From a virus: a stretch of DNA of 47,602 bases. Numbering within the stretch: the stretch's first letter is position 1; each line of letters begins with the position of its first letter. Below are positions 15,869-23,347 of the stretch, in pieces. Made by a program: the position numbers and the translations under genes. The notes below the pieces were generated by a model. That model was not told the origin of the DNA. It did no database searches and worked only from the letters and a program-made list of their open reading frames with translations. Where the stretch lies: the IMG/VR virus record IMGVR_UViG_3300025864_000021, positions 1 through 47,602 of that record; one strand, 5' to 3'.

Positions 15869-18091
15869 TTGAATCTCAACGAACTGCTACGCGACATTCG
15901 ACCGCACGTTCTGAGCTGGATCAATACTCCATCTCAGGGAGTAGTGACCGCGCAAGGCGATTACAACGTGTTCGATTATGGTGCGGTTGGCGACGATACC
16001 CACAACGACTCACCAGCATTCCAAGCCGCAGTTGACGCTTGTACGGCTGCTGGCGGTGGCACTGTGCTGGCACCAGGCGGGTATACCTACCTGCTAGTCA
16101 CGGGTATTGTAATAACGAGCCTCAGCCTAACGTCGGCGATCTCGTTCAATTGCCACGGCGCGATTCTCCACTACACGGGCAGCGGGCACGGGTTATCTGT
16201 CCTGACCAACTGCTCGGGGATGATTGGCGACAACTGCTACCAGTATGCCGAGCGTGCGACGCGGGTTTCCGGTCTGTACATGGTCGGCACCGTCAACGCG
16301 ATCAGCGGCATCTATGTCGAGGGCGCGGTTGGCGGTTCCTATCGTGACGTGATACTCGACAGCTTCACCAGTATTGTCGAGGGCAGTGGCGCGCTCAAGC
16401 TTTACGTGCCAGATGTCGTGCATTGGGTCGAGCAAAACACCTTCGAGAACTTCGAGATCAGAAACACGGGCAACGGCATCGTTGGCTCGTCCACTGCTCC
16501 GTGTTCGATGTCGAACAACTATTTCAAGGACATCAACATTTGGGTCTCTGTGAACGGCGGGCGCGGTCTGGACTTCCATATCACAGACTGGTTGTTACTC
16601 TGTCGCTGCACATTCGAGGGAGTGCTTGTCCACCCATTCAGCGTGAACGATTGCATCTGCTTCGATCTTGGGCGCGCTAGCGTCTTGGCGACAGTGTTCA
16701 TCTGTCCGTCGGTTGACGTTTACGGTTGGCCTTATCCTACCGGAATCGTTGTCTGGAATCACACAGACGATACGTTGTTGCCAATCATCCAGGGGGTTTA
16801 CTGGCCCACTCCATATCCCGATCCGGAGCCTCACTTCCCGTGGAAGGGCAATCCGATCCCGGGAGCGCCTGGAACCTACGATCACAGTTTCTACACGGGC
16901 GGCGGCAAGTACACCGTTTTGGGGCCTTACGGAGAGATGATTTGGAGTCCAGGCGGACATATCACGCTCGTCAACGGCACACAACCAGCGGTTGGCACCG
17001 CTCAGAATTCGCCGACCATCGGACTGTTCGGCCAGGCCAACATAGGCGGCACGCTCACGAGTGCAGGGATGCGGATAAGGGCGAATGTCGATGCCGCTGG
17101 AGGTGCCGCGCTAGCATTCCTGGGGGAGTCGGAGAATCCCGTCGCGTCGCTAACGGAAGCCGGGCATTTTACCCTTGTAAACGCAGTGCCACCAACCACG
17201 GGTGTGGCTGTGAACTCGCCGGTTATATCATTATTCGGTCAGAATAACGTGGCCGACGTGTTTACGAGTCTCGGAATGCGTTTGCAGACGGTTGTCCACA
17301 CCGATGGGACTTACCAGTTCACATTCATATCGGGGCCGGATGATGCGCAGGTTGGGATCGCGTTTCTGACCAATACTGGCTTTTTCTGGACTCTTGGCAA
17401 AGTTTGGGCTGCCGGTGGCGTGGACATTGGCGACGCCGCGCTATATCGAAACGGGGTGGAGATTCCGTTGGGTGCAGGTTCAAGTCCCATCGCCACAGAC
17501 CCGATTTGGGACGCTGCCGGTGATCTTGTGGTTGGTTCCGGGCCGAACACAGCATATCGATTGCCTAAAGGCGCAGATGGGACAGTGCTTAGTCTGGTTG
17601 CTGGCTGGCCTAATTGGGTAAGCTCTCCGCCGGCCGTTGCGACAGACCCGATCTGGGACGCGGCCGGTGACCTAGCCGTTGGCACGGGCGCTGATACGGC
17701 GGGCAAGCTCGCTAAGGGCGCGGACGGCACGCTGCTCGGGGTGAGCGCTGGCGCGGTTGGGTGGGTAGCTAGCGAAGGGTGGACCGCTCCGACGTTGCTA
17801 AACTCGTGGGTCAATTATGACGCTGGGACTTATAGTCCCGCTGGCTACTACAAAGATTCGATGGGCATGGTTCACATTCGCGGCATGATCAAGAACGGAA
17901 CTGTCACCGCCGGTACTGCATTCTTCGTGTTGCCTGCGGGGTATCGTCCGTACAAGGTGTTTATCGCATCATGCGCGTCAAATGATGCATATGGTGAGAC
18001 TCGGATTCGCCCAAACGGAAGTGTGGAGATCGAAGTGGGGTCGTCAACGTGGCTCTCGATGGATAACATCTCGTTCCGAGCGGAGAACTAA
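15869..18091 (+). CDS. Tailspike with pectate-lyase-like beta-helix
   Basis: 740 residues, TTG start with GGAGGGC upstream. Residues about 30-60 (YNVFDYGAVGDDTHNDS then AFQAAVDAC and GGGTVLAPGG) are the diagnostic opening of the pectate lyase 3 / tailspike beta-helix family; the helix runs to about residue 330. Such proteins bind and often cut host surface polysaccharide. Residues about 540-630 hold two copies of an ATDPIWDAAGDL...KGADGT unit of roughly 50 residues, a common shaft element. A C-terminal knob-like domain (about 640-740) follows. The catalytic residues of the helix are not identifiable by eye. Confidence 0.85.
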   Translation: MNLNELLRDIRPHVLSWINTPSQGVVTAQGDYNVFDYGAVGDDTHNDSPAFQAAVDACTAAGGGTVLAPGGYTYLLVTGIVITSLSLTSAISFNCHGAILHYTGSGHGLSVLTNCSGMIGDNCYQYAERATRVSGLYMVGTVNAISGIYVEGAVGGSYRDVILDSFTSIVEGSGALKLYVPDVVHWVEQNTFENFEIRNTGNGIVGSSTAPCSMSNNYFKDINIWVSVNGGRGLDFHITDWLLLCRCTFEGVLVHPFSVNDCICFDLGRASVLATVFICPSVDVYGWPYPTGIVVWNHTDDTLLPIIQGVYWPTPYPDPEPHFPWKGNPIPGAPGTYDHSFYTGGGKYTVLGPYGEMIWSPGGHITLVNGTQPAVGTAQNSPTIGLFGQANIGGTLTSAGMRIRANVDAAGGAALAFLGESENPVASLTEAGHFTLVNAVPPTTGVAVNSPVISLFGQNNVADVFTSLGMRLQTVVHTDGTYQFTFISGPDDAQVGIAFLTNTGFFWTLGKVWAAGGVDIGDAALYRNGVEIPLGAGSSPIATDPIWDAAGDLVVGSGPNTAYRLPKGADGTVLSLVAGWPNWVSSPPAVATDPIWDAAGDLAVGTGADTAGKLAKGADGTLLGVSAGAVGWVASEGWTAPTLLNSWVNYDAGTYSPAGYYKDSMGMVHIRGMIKNGTVTAGTAFFVLPAGYRPYKVFIASCASNDAYGETRIRPNGSVEIEVGSSTWLSMDNISFRAEN

Positions 18092-18660
18092 TGACGCCAA
18101 GTAGCGTAGTGCGGAGAAAACAAGTGACGCCAGGGACAGAGATAAGTATTGAGCGCACCGTTGGGCGGTTGGAAGCGACTGTAAACGGGATGCTGGAGCA
18201 ACTCCGACTACTCACGGCCAGCATCGAGACTGACCGCACGGAGCGCAACGTCAATTATAAAGACATCTGGGAGGCAACCCGCGCACTTCAGCAGGAGATG
18301 ATAGCAGAACGTGGCGCAAGAGAAACGGTGCTCGCCGATGCCAAAGCAGCCAGGGAGACGCTTGCCGCCGCCGCCCTTATTGCACAGACGAAGACAGCAC
18401 AAGATGCAACGGAGGCAGCAGAAACAAAAACGACCTTCGAGGCTATGAGGACTGACGCGATCGCGGCCGCTGCCGAGACCGCGCGGACCGTGCTCGCAAT
18501 CGATGCGAAGGAGGCTAAGAGGGCGATTGTCTACGAGACAGACGAGCGCAGGATACAACGCAACTGGGTAGTTGAGCGAATCGGCACTGTGTTGCCGTGG
18601 CTGGTGCCGCTGGTGATAGCAGGCGTAGCCTATCTGTTGGGGGCAGATTTGAACCCATGA
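18091..18660 (+). CDS. Coiled-coil protein with C-terminal membrane anchor (lysis cassette)
   Basis: 189 residues. Residues about 25-165 are one long, highly charged Ala-rich coiled coil; residues about 168-186 form a single membrane segment (VLPWLVPLVIAGVAYLLGA). The shape resembles small phage membrane proteins encoded before holins, which may tune lysis, but no family is certain. It overlaps the tailspike stop by one base and the next gene by four (ATGA), so it is coupled to the lysis genes. Alternative: a tail-associated coiled-coil protein. Confidence 0.6.
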   Translation: MTPSSVVRRKQVTPGTEISIERTVGRLEATVNGMLEQLRLLTASIETDRTERNVNYKDIWEATRALQQEMIAERGARETVLADAKAARETLAAAALIAQTKTAQDATEAAETKTTFEAMRTDAIAAAAETARTVLAIDAKEAKRAIVYETDERRIQRNWVVERIGTVLPWLVPLVIAGVAYLLGADLNP

Positions 18661-18797
18661 TTACGGTAATTGGGTTGTTGGTTCTGATCGCTTTTGGTCT
18701 CACGGTCCTGGCCTGGGCGGGCAGGGCACCGTTGACAGCCGCTGTGTTCGTGTTGTGCATCATCGAGGCGCTGAGCGTCTTGCCTTTGGGTAAGTGA
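18657..18797 (+). CDS. Small two-segment membrane protein, holin candidate
   Basis: 46 residues with two hydrophobic segments, about 1-19 (MITVIGLLVLIAFGLTVLA) and 24-43, separated by a short polar turn (WAGRAP). Its start overlaps the previous stop (ATGA). Very small two-segment proteins next to endolysins are frequent class II-like holins or antiholins. With the three-segment protein that follows, it may form a holin/antiholin pair. Confidence 0.6.
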   Translation: MITVIGLLVLIAFGLTVLAWAGRAPLTAAVFVLCIIEALSVLPLGK

Positions 18798-18805
18798 GGC
18801 GAACA

Positions 18806-19252
18806 ATGGACGCAACTTTGGCGGTTCTAACCTGGTTTGCTCAGGTGGCGGCTCTGGCAGCCGTGCTAGTCGGGCCAACCACGGCGGCGGTTGGCGTCGC
18901 CAAGACGCTGACCGAGGGGCGACTATCGACGCGGTACTACCCCGCGCTCTCGGTGACTGTCGGCACGACACTGGGCCTGGTGGTTGCACTGGCCGCGCCC
19001 GTCGATCTGTCAACCTGGAACATCGTGCTCGCTGGCGTTGTCGCGGGCTACTCGGCATCCGCTTTGTACGCTGGTGCTGCTGCTAGGGACGCTGCTAGGG
19101 TGGCCGCATCACAACCCACTCCGTCGATTATCGGTATACCGACTGTTCCAACGTCCCCAACGCCCCACCCTATCGACACGTATTTGCGCCCGATGGTCGC
19201 ATACGGCTCTGGCTCTGGCATGACAACTGGGGAGGTGCCACCTCGTGGTTAG
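18806..19252 (+). CDS. Holin-like membrane protein
   Basis: 148 residues from ATG 18806 (GAGG just upstream; a GTG at 18794 is a less likely start). Three hydrophobic segments are visible at about 4-26, 48-66 and 72-92 (ending YSASALYAGAAARDAARVA), followed by a Pro/Thr/Ser-rich hydrophilic tail of about 55 residues. This fits a class I-like holin with an unusually long C-terminal tail. It overlaps the endolysin start by eight bases, so lysis timing and enzyme production are tightly linked. Confidence 0.7.
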   Translation: MDATLAVLTWFAQVAALAAVLVGPTTAAVGVAKTLTEGRLSTRYYPALSVTVGTTLGLVVALAAPVDLSTWNIVLAGVVAGYSASALYAGAAARDAARVAASQPTPSIIGIPTVPTSPTPHPIDTYLRPMVAYGSGSGMTTGEVPPRG

Positions 19253-20714
19253 CACTCGTCTCGGCCCGCACGTCATCAATCCAACAGCGGACGCGCTCGC
19301 GTGGGCGCGTGTTGCGAGCATCGTCAAGGCGATCGACACGACCGAGCCGTTACGCGTCGCGCCTGACAACGCGGTGCGAGTGTTCCGCCACTACTTCGGC
19401 AATCAGGATATTAGACGCAGCGGTGCCGACATCGCCAGCGAAGTGCTGACAGCGCTCGGTGGATATCGTCATCCCCGACTTTACACGGAACTTTACAACG
19501 AGTGCGGTGCTGGTGTCTACAAACAGCAGACTCACCAGATCAACGAAGCCGCGCCCATCCTGCACGCTGCTGGTATCAAGCTATGCGGGCCGTGCTGGAG
19601 CACTGGTGACTACGGGGAGACGGAGTGGCGCTACCTGGTAGACAACACGCGAGGCGCGCTTGACGCGATCAACGTACACGCCTACATGTCGCCACAGTAC
19701 GGGCCGACTGAGTGGAACGCCTACCGTTATCGCAAGTTCTGGCGGATGGGTGATCCGCCAGTGATCTTGAGCGAGGTAGGTGAGGACGTGGTGCGCGACG
19801 CGCCAGGCAGTGGAATGGTTGGAGCTGGCGGTTGGCGCAAGAACGGCACTTCGCCACATGGCTACACCGGCGAGCTACTAGCCTACGACGTGGAGCTCGC
19901 CAAAGACGCCTATATGTTGGGTGCAACCGTGTTCACAGCAGGCGCACAGGGCGGCGACTGGAAGGACTACGACACAGACGGCCTGAACTTGGAGCGAGTG
20001 TTCACAGGCGGAACACCAGCGCTGACACCAACACCAGCACCAGCGCCACCGAAAGGAGCAACACCTATGATTAACTATCAGTCGCCTAATCACGAGGGAC
20101 CGCGCGCCTCGACGCTCGGTATCGTCGTGCACAGTACTCGCGGCGGCTCGGCGTCGCTCGAGCAAGAGCTCGACGGCACGATGGGTTGGGAGAATCGGCC
20201 AAACGGCGACTCGTGCCACGCGGTTGTCTCGCCAACCCGGACGGGGTTGCCAGTCCAGGATAACCTAATTGCTTGGCACTGTCGGACTCGGAATAAGACT
20301 CACCTCGGTATCGAGTTCTGCCAACCGCGAATCGGCGACCCGATACCCGACTCGGAGCTACAACGTGGCGCGCAGGTGTGTGCTGGCTGGTGTGTGAAGT
20401 ATCACATCCCGACCATCTGGGCGCTCAATGGCGGGTTCGCTCAGCACAAAGATTGTCCCGAGGGCCAAGCGGACGGGAAAAGCGATGTCGGCACGGGCTT
20501 CGATGGTGACAGGTTTATGGTGATGGTGAAGACGAGAATCGCCGAGATGACCGCACCAGCGCCCGTGAAGGTGGATGCTGTGACAGACGCCTTGAATGGC
20601 GCCTGGCAATTTGCGACTTTGGCGGAGGGGGCGCCGAACCTGGATGTGGCGCGCACGAACGCGACGCTCGCCAAGACGAAGATCGCCCAGTTGAAAGTTG
20701 CAATCGGCAGATAG
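19245..20714 (+). CDS. Two-domain endolysin: glycosidase-like barrel plus amidase
   Basis: 489 residues, GTG start with GGAGG nine bases upstream. The N-terminal domain (about 1-260) reads as a clan A glycosidase barrel: LYNE (N85-E86) fits the acid/base and ILSEVGE (E177) the nucleophile, with HAYMS between. A Pro/Thr linker (about 262-273) leads to an N-acetylmuramoyl-L-alanine amidase of the Amidase_2 type: GIVVHSTRG (H296), CHAVVSP (H325), HLGIEF, and QHKDCPE (H401) with an Asp near 414 as zinc-site candidates. Together they could cut both glycan and peptide links. No signal peptide, so release depends on holin. A separate start for the amidase lies at 20067. Confidence 0.85.
   Translation: MVSTRLGPHVINPTADALAWARVASIVKAIDTTEPLRVAPDNAVRVFRHYFGNQDIRRSGADIASEVLTALGGYRHPRLYTELYNECGAGVYKQQTHQINEAAPILHAAGIKLCGPCWSTGDYGETEWRYLVDNTRGALDAINVHAYMSPQYGPTEWNAYRYRKFWRMGDPPVILSEVGEDVVRDAPGSGMVGAGGWRKNGTSPHGYTGELLAYDVELAKDAYMLGATVFTAGAQGGDWKDYDTDGLNLERVFTGGTPALTPTPAPAPPKGATPMINYQSPNHEGPRASTLGIVVHSTRGGSASLEQELDGTMGWENRPNGDSCHAVVSPTRTGLPVQDNLIAWHCRTRNKTHLGIEFCQPRIGDPIPDSELQRGAQVCAGWCVKYHIPTIWALNGGFAQHKDCPEGQADGKSDVGTGFDGDRFMVMVKTRIAEMTAPAPVKVDAVTDALNGAWQFATLAEGAPNLDVARTNATLAKTKIAQLKVAIGR
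20052..20069 (+). promoter_or_regulatory. Internal ribosome site and in-frame ATG inside the endolysin
   Basis: AAAGGAG (20052-20058), eight bases, then ATG at 20067, in frame with the endolysin. The start falls exactly at the junction of linker and amidase domain, so it would yield a free 215-residue amidase. Confidence 0.7.
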
Positions 20715-20725
20715 CAGGAGGAGCG

Positions 20726-20914
20726 ATGAGACCAGTATGCAACGACTGCGGCGCGCAACTCGACGGCGGGCTGCGTGACGACACGACCGTCTGCCCGAAG
20801 TGTGGGCGGACCTGGGAGTTGTCGCCGGACCGGCAGCACATCAACGTGACGCTCGAAGTGCACGATGTGACGCATCGAGCGACACACATAATCGGAGGGG
20901 ATACCAGTGGCTAA
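20726..20914 (+). CDS. Small zinc-ribbon protein
   Basis: 62 residues with GGAGGAG upstream. Two CxxC knuckles (CNDCGAQL and CPKCGRTW) make a clear zinc ribbon in the first half; the second half is a short beta/His-containing tail (VTLEVHDVTHRATH). Role unknown; it lies between the endolysin and the accessory tail genes and overlaps the next start. Confidence 0.7.
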   Translation: MRPVCNDCGAQLDGGLRDDTTVCPKCGRTWELSPDRQHINVTLEVHDVTHRATHIIGGDTSG

Positions 20915-21275
20915 GTTTGATTCAGACGCGGTTCTCGACGGAACTCTCGACATCATCGCGGCGTGTACGGAGCTGTATATCTGTTCGGGCGCTGGCGCTC
21001 CAGCGGATCGGGCCGCTGCTATCGCAGCTTCGGGCATCGCGGCTCATACCCTGGCGTCTGGCGACTTCGCGAAGGCGGATGACACGTCAGGGAGGAAGGT
21101 GACGCTTGCCGCGCAAGCGGCACTCAGCGTCACGGCGAGCATCACGGCCACGCACATCGCGCTCTGCACGGGTTCGGTGCTGCAGGCAGTAACCACCTGC
21201 ACGTCGCAGGCGCTCACCAGCGGCAACACCGTTTCAACGCCAGCGTTCAAGTGGGGCGTCGCCGATCCTACCTAG
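20907..21275 (+). CDS. Putative tail-fibre or virion surface protein
   Basis: 122 residues, GTG start overlapping the zinc-ribbon stop, with GGAGGGG upstream. Rich in Ala, Thr and Ser with alternating strands (KVTLAAQAALSVTASITATH), as in small fibre-associated or capsid-decorating proteins. Two Cys (CTELYIC) lie near residue 20. No family recognised. It starts a run of beta-rich genes that ends with the large fibre protein. Confidence 0.55.
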   Translation: MAKFDSDAVLDGTLDIIAACTELYICSGAGAPADRAAAIAASGIAAHTLASGDFAKADDTSGRKVTLAAQAALSVTASITATHIALCTGSVLQAVTTCTSQALTSGNTVSTPAFKWGVADPT

Positions 21276-21290
21276 TCGTGAAGACCTTGG

Positions 21291-21312
21291 CCGCTCAGGT
21301 CGGAGTGAGCGG
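21291..21312. other. Intergenic hairpin
   Basis: CCGCTCA (21291-21297) and TGAGCGG (21306-21312) form a 7-bp perfect stem with an 8-base loop in the 59-base gap between two small fibre-region genes. No T-run follows; it may be an RNA-processing or stability element. Confidence 0.4.
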
Positions 21313-21334
21313 CAACATACGCTAGGAGGGTCCC

Positions 21335-21628
21335 GTGGCAGTAGGTGATGTCGTCTCGGTGGTGCCGACCAGCGTCAATGCGGCGGCATCGCTCACTATC
21401 CAACCGAGCAGCACAGCGGAGTGGGTGATCCACAATTTGTACTACGGCGCGGCTGTCGAAGTCTACTTCACCGACGGCTCTCACCCCATCAAGATCGACT
21501 CCGATGCCAGTCTGGGCGGGCGGTTCGGGGCGGTGTTCCACGTCACGGCCACGGCGTATCTCACGCTCAAAAACGTCTCGGCAGGTGCGGCGTATTATGC
21601 TTACGATGGGGTGATTACTCACGCCTGA
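21335..21628 (+). CDS. Small beta-rich structural protein
   Basis: 97 residues, GTG start with TAGGAGGG upstream. The sequence is all strand-like (SSTAEWVIHNLYYGAAVEVY, then TATAYLTLKNVSAG) and resembles small head-fibre or tail-decoration proteins that form compact beta-sandwiches. No catalytic or binding motif is visible. Position among fibre genes supports a virion role. Confidence 0.55.
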   Translation: MAVGDVVSVVPTSVNAAASLTIQPSSTAEWVIHNLYYGAAVEVYFTDGSHPIKIDSDASLGGRFGAVFHVTATAYLTLKNVSAGAAYYAYDGVITHA

Positions 21629-21640
21629 TAGGAGGGCGAC

Positions 21641-21886
21641 ATGCTCCCGACTCAGTTGGTTGTAGTTCTCGAGCAGTGCCTGTCAAAACTACTGGCCGCC
21701 AACCTCGATCCGAGGAACGGTACGCGAATGTCCTTCCTGACGCAACGGCTGAAGCTCCGATATGCCACGATCACGGGATGGGGGTATGACGAGGCAGCGG
21801 ACCGGCTGACAGTCTACATCAACGTGCTGCCATCTCTGACCGCATTCTCCGAGTTTGGCGTGGTTACGGAGTTGCGACTTGAGTAG
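21641..21886 (+). CDS. Small hypothetical protein in the fibre region
   Basis: 81 residues, ATG after ATAGGAGGG. A helical start (TQLVVVLEQCLSKLLAANL) is followed by strands (YATITGWGYDEAADRLTVYI). No recognised family. The spacing (12 bases after the previous stop) puts it in the same operon as the neighbouring structural genes. Confidence 0.5.
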   Translation: MLPTQLVVVLEQCLSKLLAANLDPRNGTRMSFLTQRLKLRYATITGWGYDEAADRLTVYINVLPSLTAFSEFGVVTELRLE

Positions 21887-21902
21887 GCAACAAGGTGAGC
21901 AG

Positions 21903-22646
21903 ATGGCGGCGCTGGAGGGCAGCCAGAAAACCATCACAACGACGCTGAACTACAACGAGACAACTGGGTCGCAGGTGGACCTCCCGAACGCCGAGCCTGG
22001 CACCAGCCAGGTAATCTACACTGTGGCATCGGGCGATCTGCCGACTATCTCGTCCGCGCCGTTCTCTACTGGCTACTATGCCGAGGTCTACGTCGGAGGA
22101 CGCAACTACTCAGGCGGAGCTGTGACCGTCAACTATCGCGTCATACTGAACGGCACAAGCCAAACCACGGGAAGCGCCTCGGTCGCGACCGCAACTAGCT
22201 ATTTCACTGTCAATGCAGGCAGCTTCGGGACTAATCCTCTTGTGGTTGGCGACGTTCTCGAAGTACGGCTCTGGGCCAGCGCCGCTACTAGCGTCTACTG
22301 GGATTATATGTGTCTTTCCGTCGTCCCCACTCGGATGTTCCCCGAGCGCCGTCGACGGATGCTCCTGGACTTCAGCGCGACGCAGGCTTACTCGGGTTTG
22401 CCCTCGGGCACGTCGGCTTCTGGGGTGGTTTCTGGTAGTTACCTGGGGCAAAGCACTACGTCACTCAATCCCACCGGGTTTAACGGCGCGATGGCTATCG
22501 TGCTTGACACCGCGAACGGGATTGCCCGCCAGGGCCGTGACACCGCCCAAGCGACGGCCATAACTCAGCACGCGACGACGCGGCCATATTACAGCTACAT
22601 CTTCTATCTCTCGCCGATTTCCTACCGCGTCGGGCCTGATCTCTAA
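21903..22646 (+). CDS. Beta-rich tail or fibre protein
   Basis: 247 residues from ATG 21903 (AAGGTGAG upstream; an in-frame TTG at 21879 overlaps the previous gene and is possible). A jelly-roll-like strand pattern fills residues 20-160 (YYAEVYVGGRNYSGGAVTV, GDVLEVRLWASAATS), followed by a more basic segment (RMFPERRRRMLLDF) and a Ser/Thr/Gly-rich end. It may be a fibre-tip or carbohydrate-binding component. The TAA stop overlaps the ATG of the first His-x-His repeat gene by one base. Confidence 0.55.
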   Translation: MAALEGSQKTITTTLNYNETTGSQVDLPNAEPGTSQVIYTVASGDLPTISSAPFSTGYYAEVYVGGRNYSGGAVTVNYRVILNGTSQTTGSASVATATSYFTVNAGSFGTNPLVVGDVLEVRLWASAATSVYWDYMCLSVVPTRMFPERRRRMLLDFSATQAYSGLPSGTSASGVVSGSYLGQSTTSLNPTGFNGAMAIVLDTANGIARQGRDTAQATAITQHATTRPYYSYIFYLSPISYRVGPDL

Positions 22647-23347
22647 TGGCAATCACCGACCGTGGCCGCATCGTCGTAGCCCCGATAACCGAGCAGGGGC
22701 GGCTCGTCATTGGGAGCCTGACGGAACTGGGCTACGTCATGGCTACGGCGGGCGGGGGCGGCGATACCGCTCTCACCGTCGCGGACAGCAGCCATGCGCA
22801 CTCGGCGGAGTCGCCCGCACTGACGCAGGCTCACGCGCTCGCGGTCGGCGACTCGGCGCATGCTCACTCGGTCGAGATACCGAGTCTGACGCAGGCGCAT
22901 AGCCTGGCGGTCGCCAACAGCGATCACGCGCACACGGCAGATGCGGTGCTGCTGACCCAGGCACACTCTCTGGCGGTCGCGGCCGCCGATCACGCTCACG
23001 GCGCTGAGGTTCCTGTTCTGACCCAGGCGCACTCGCTAGCAGTGGCCGACAGCGGCCACGCTCATACGGCAGATGTACCAACGCTGACTCAAGCGCATAG
23101 TCTGGCGGTGGTTGATTCGATCCATCTGCACTCAGCCGAGTCGCCAGCCCTGGCTCAGCTCCACAACCTGATAGTCGCTGACACGAGTCACGCGCACTCA
23201 ACGGATGCCGTGCTGCTGACCCAGGCGCACAACCTCACTGTCGCGGACCCCAGCCACGCGCACTCGGCGGACAACGTGACGCTTTTGACCGCGTCCCTCA
23301 CCGCCGCTCAAGTCGGCCCCAACATTCGCCTGAACTGGACGTTCTGA
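22646..23347 (+). CDS. His-x-His repeat fibre protein (short)
   Basis: 233 residues. After a 45-residue opening with two EQGRLVIG-like units come eight tandem copies of a 22-residue repeat, consensus L-x-V-A-D-S-x-H-A-H-S-A-E-x-P-x-L-T-Q-A-H-x, covering about residues 46-217. Each copy carries His-x-His and usually a third His in LTQAH. Such regular spacing with His-x-His pairs is known from T4 gp12-like trimeric fibres, where the pairs bind metal on the fibre axis; use of that model here is inference. The next gene, overlapping by one base, carries the same repeat, so the two products may co-assemble. Confidence 0.75.
   Translation: MAITDRGRIVVAPITEQGRLVIGSLTELGYVMATAGGGGDTALTVADSSHAHSAESPALTQAHALAVGDSAHAHSVEIPSLTQAHSLAVANSDHAHTADAVLLTQAHSLAVAAADHAHGAEVPVLTQAHSLAVADSGHAHTADVPTLTQAHSLAVVDSIHLHSAESPALAQLHNLIVADTSHAHSTDAVLLTQAHNLTVADPSHAHSADNVTLLTASLTAAQVGPNIRLNWTF
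22778..23300 (+). repeat. 66-bp coding repeats, block 1 (eight copies)
   Basis: Diverged tandem units of about 66 bp encoding the 22-residue His-x-His repeat. Codon differences between copies show the protein pattern is conserved more than the DNA. Confidence 0.85.

Noticed and set aside
22773-23201. Regular repeats that might be a CRISPR array
   Set aside because: The 66-bp units are coding in one frame, diverge at third positions and have no spacers.
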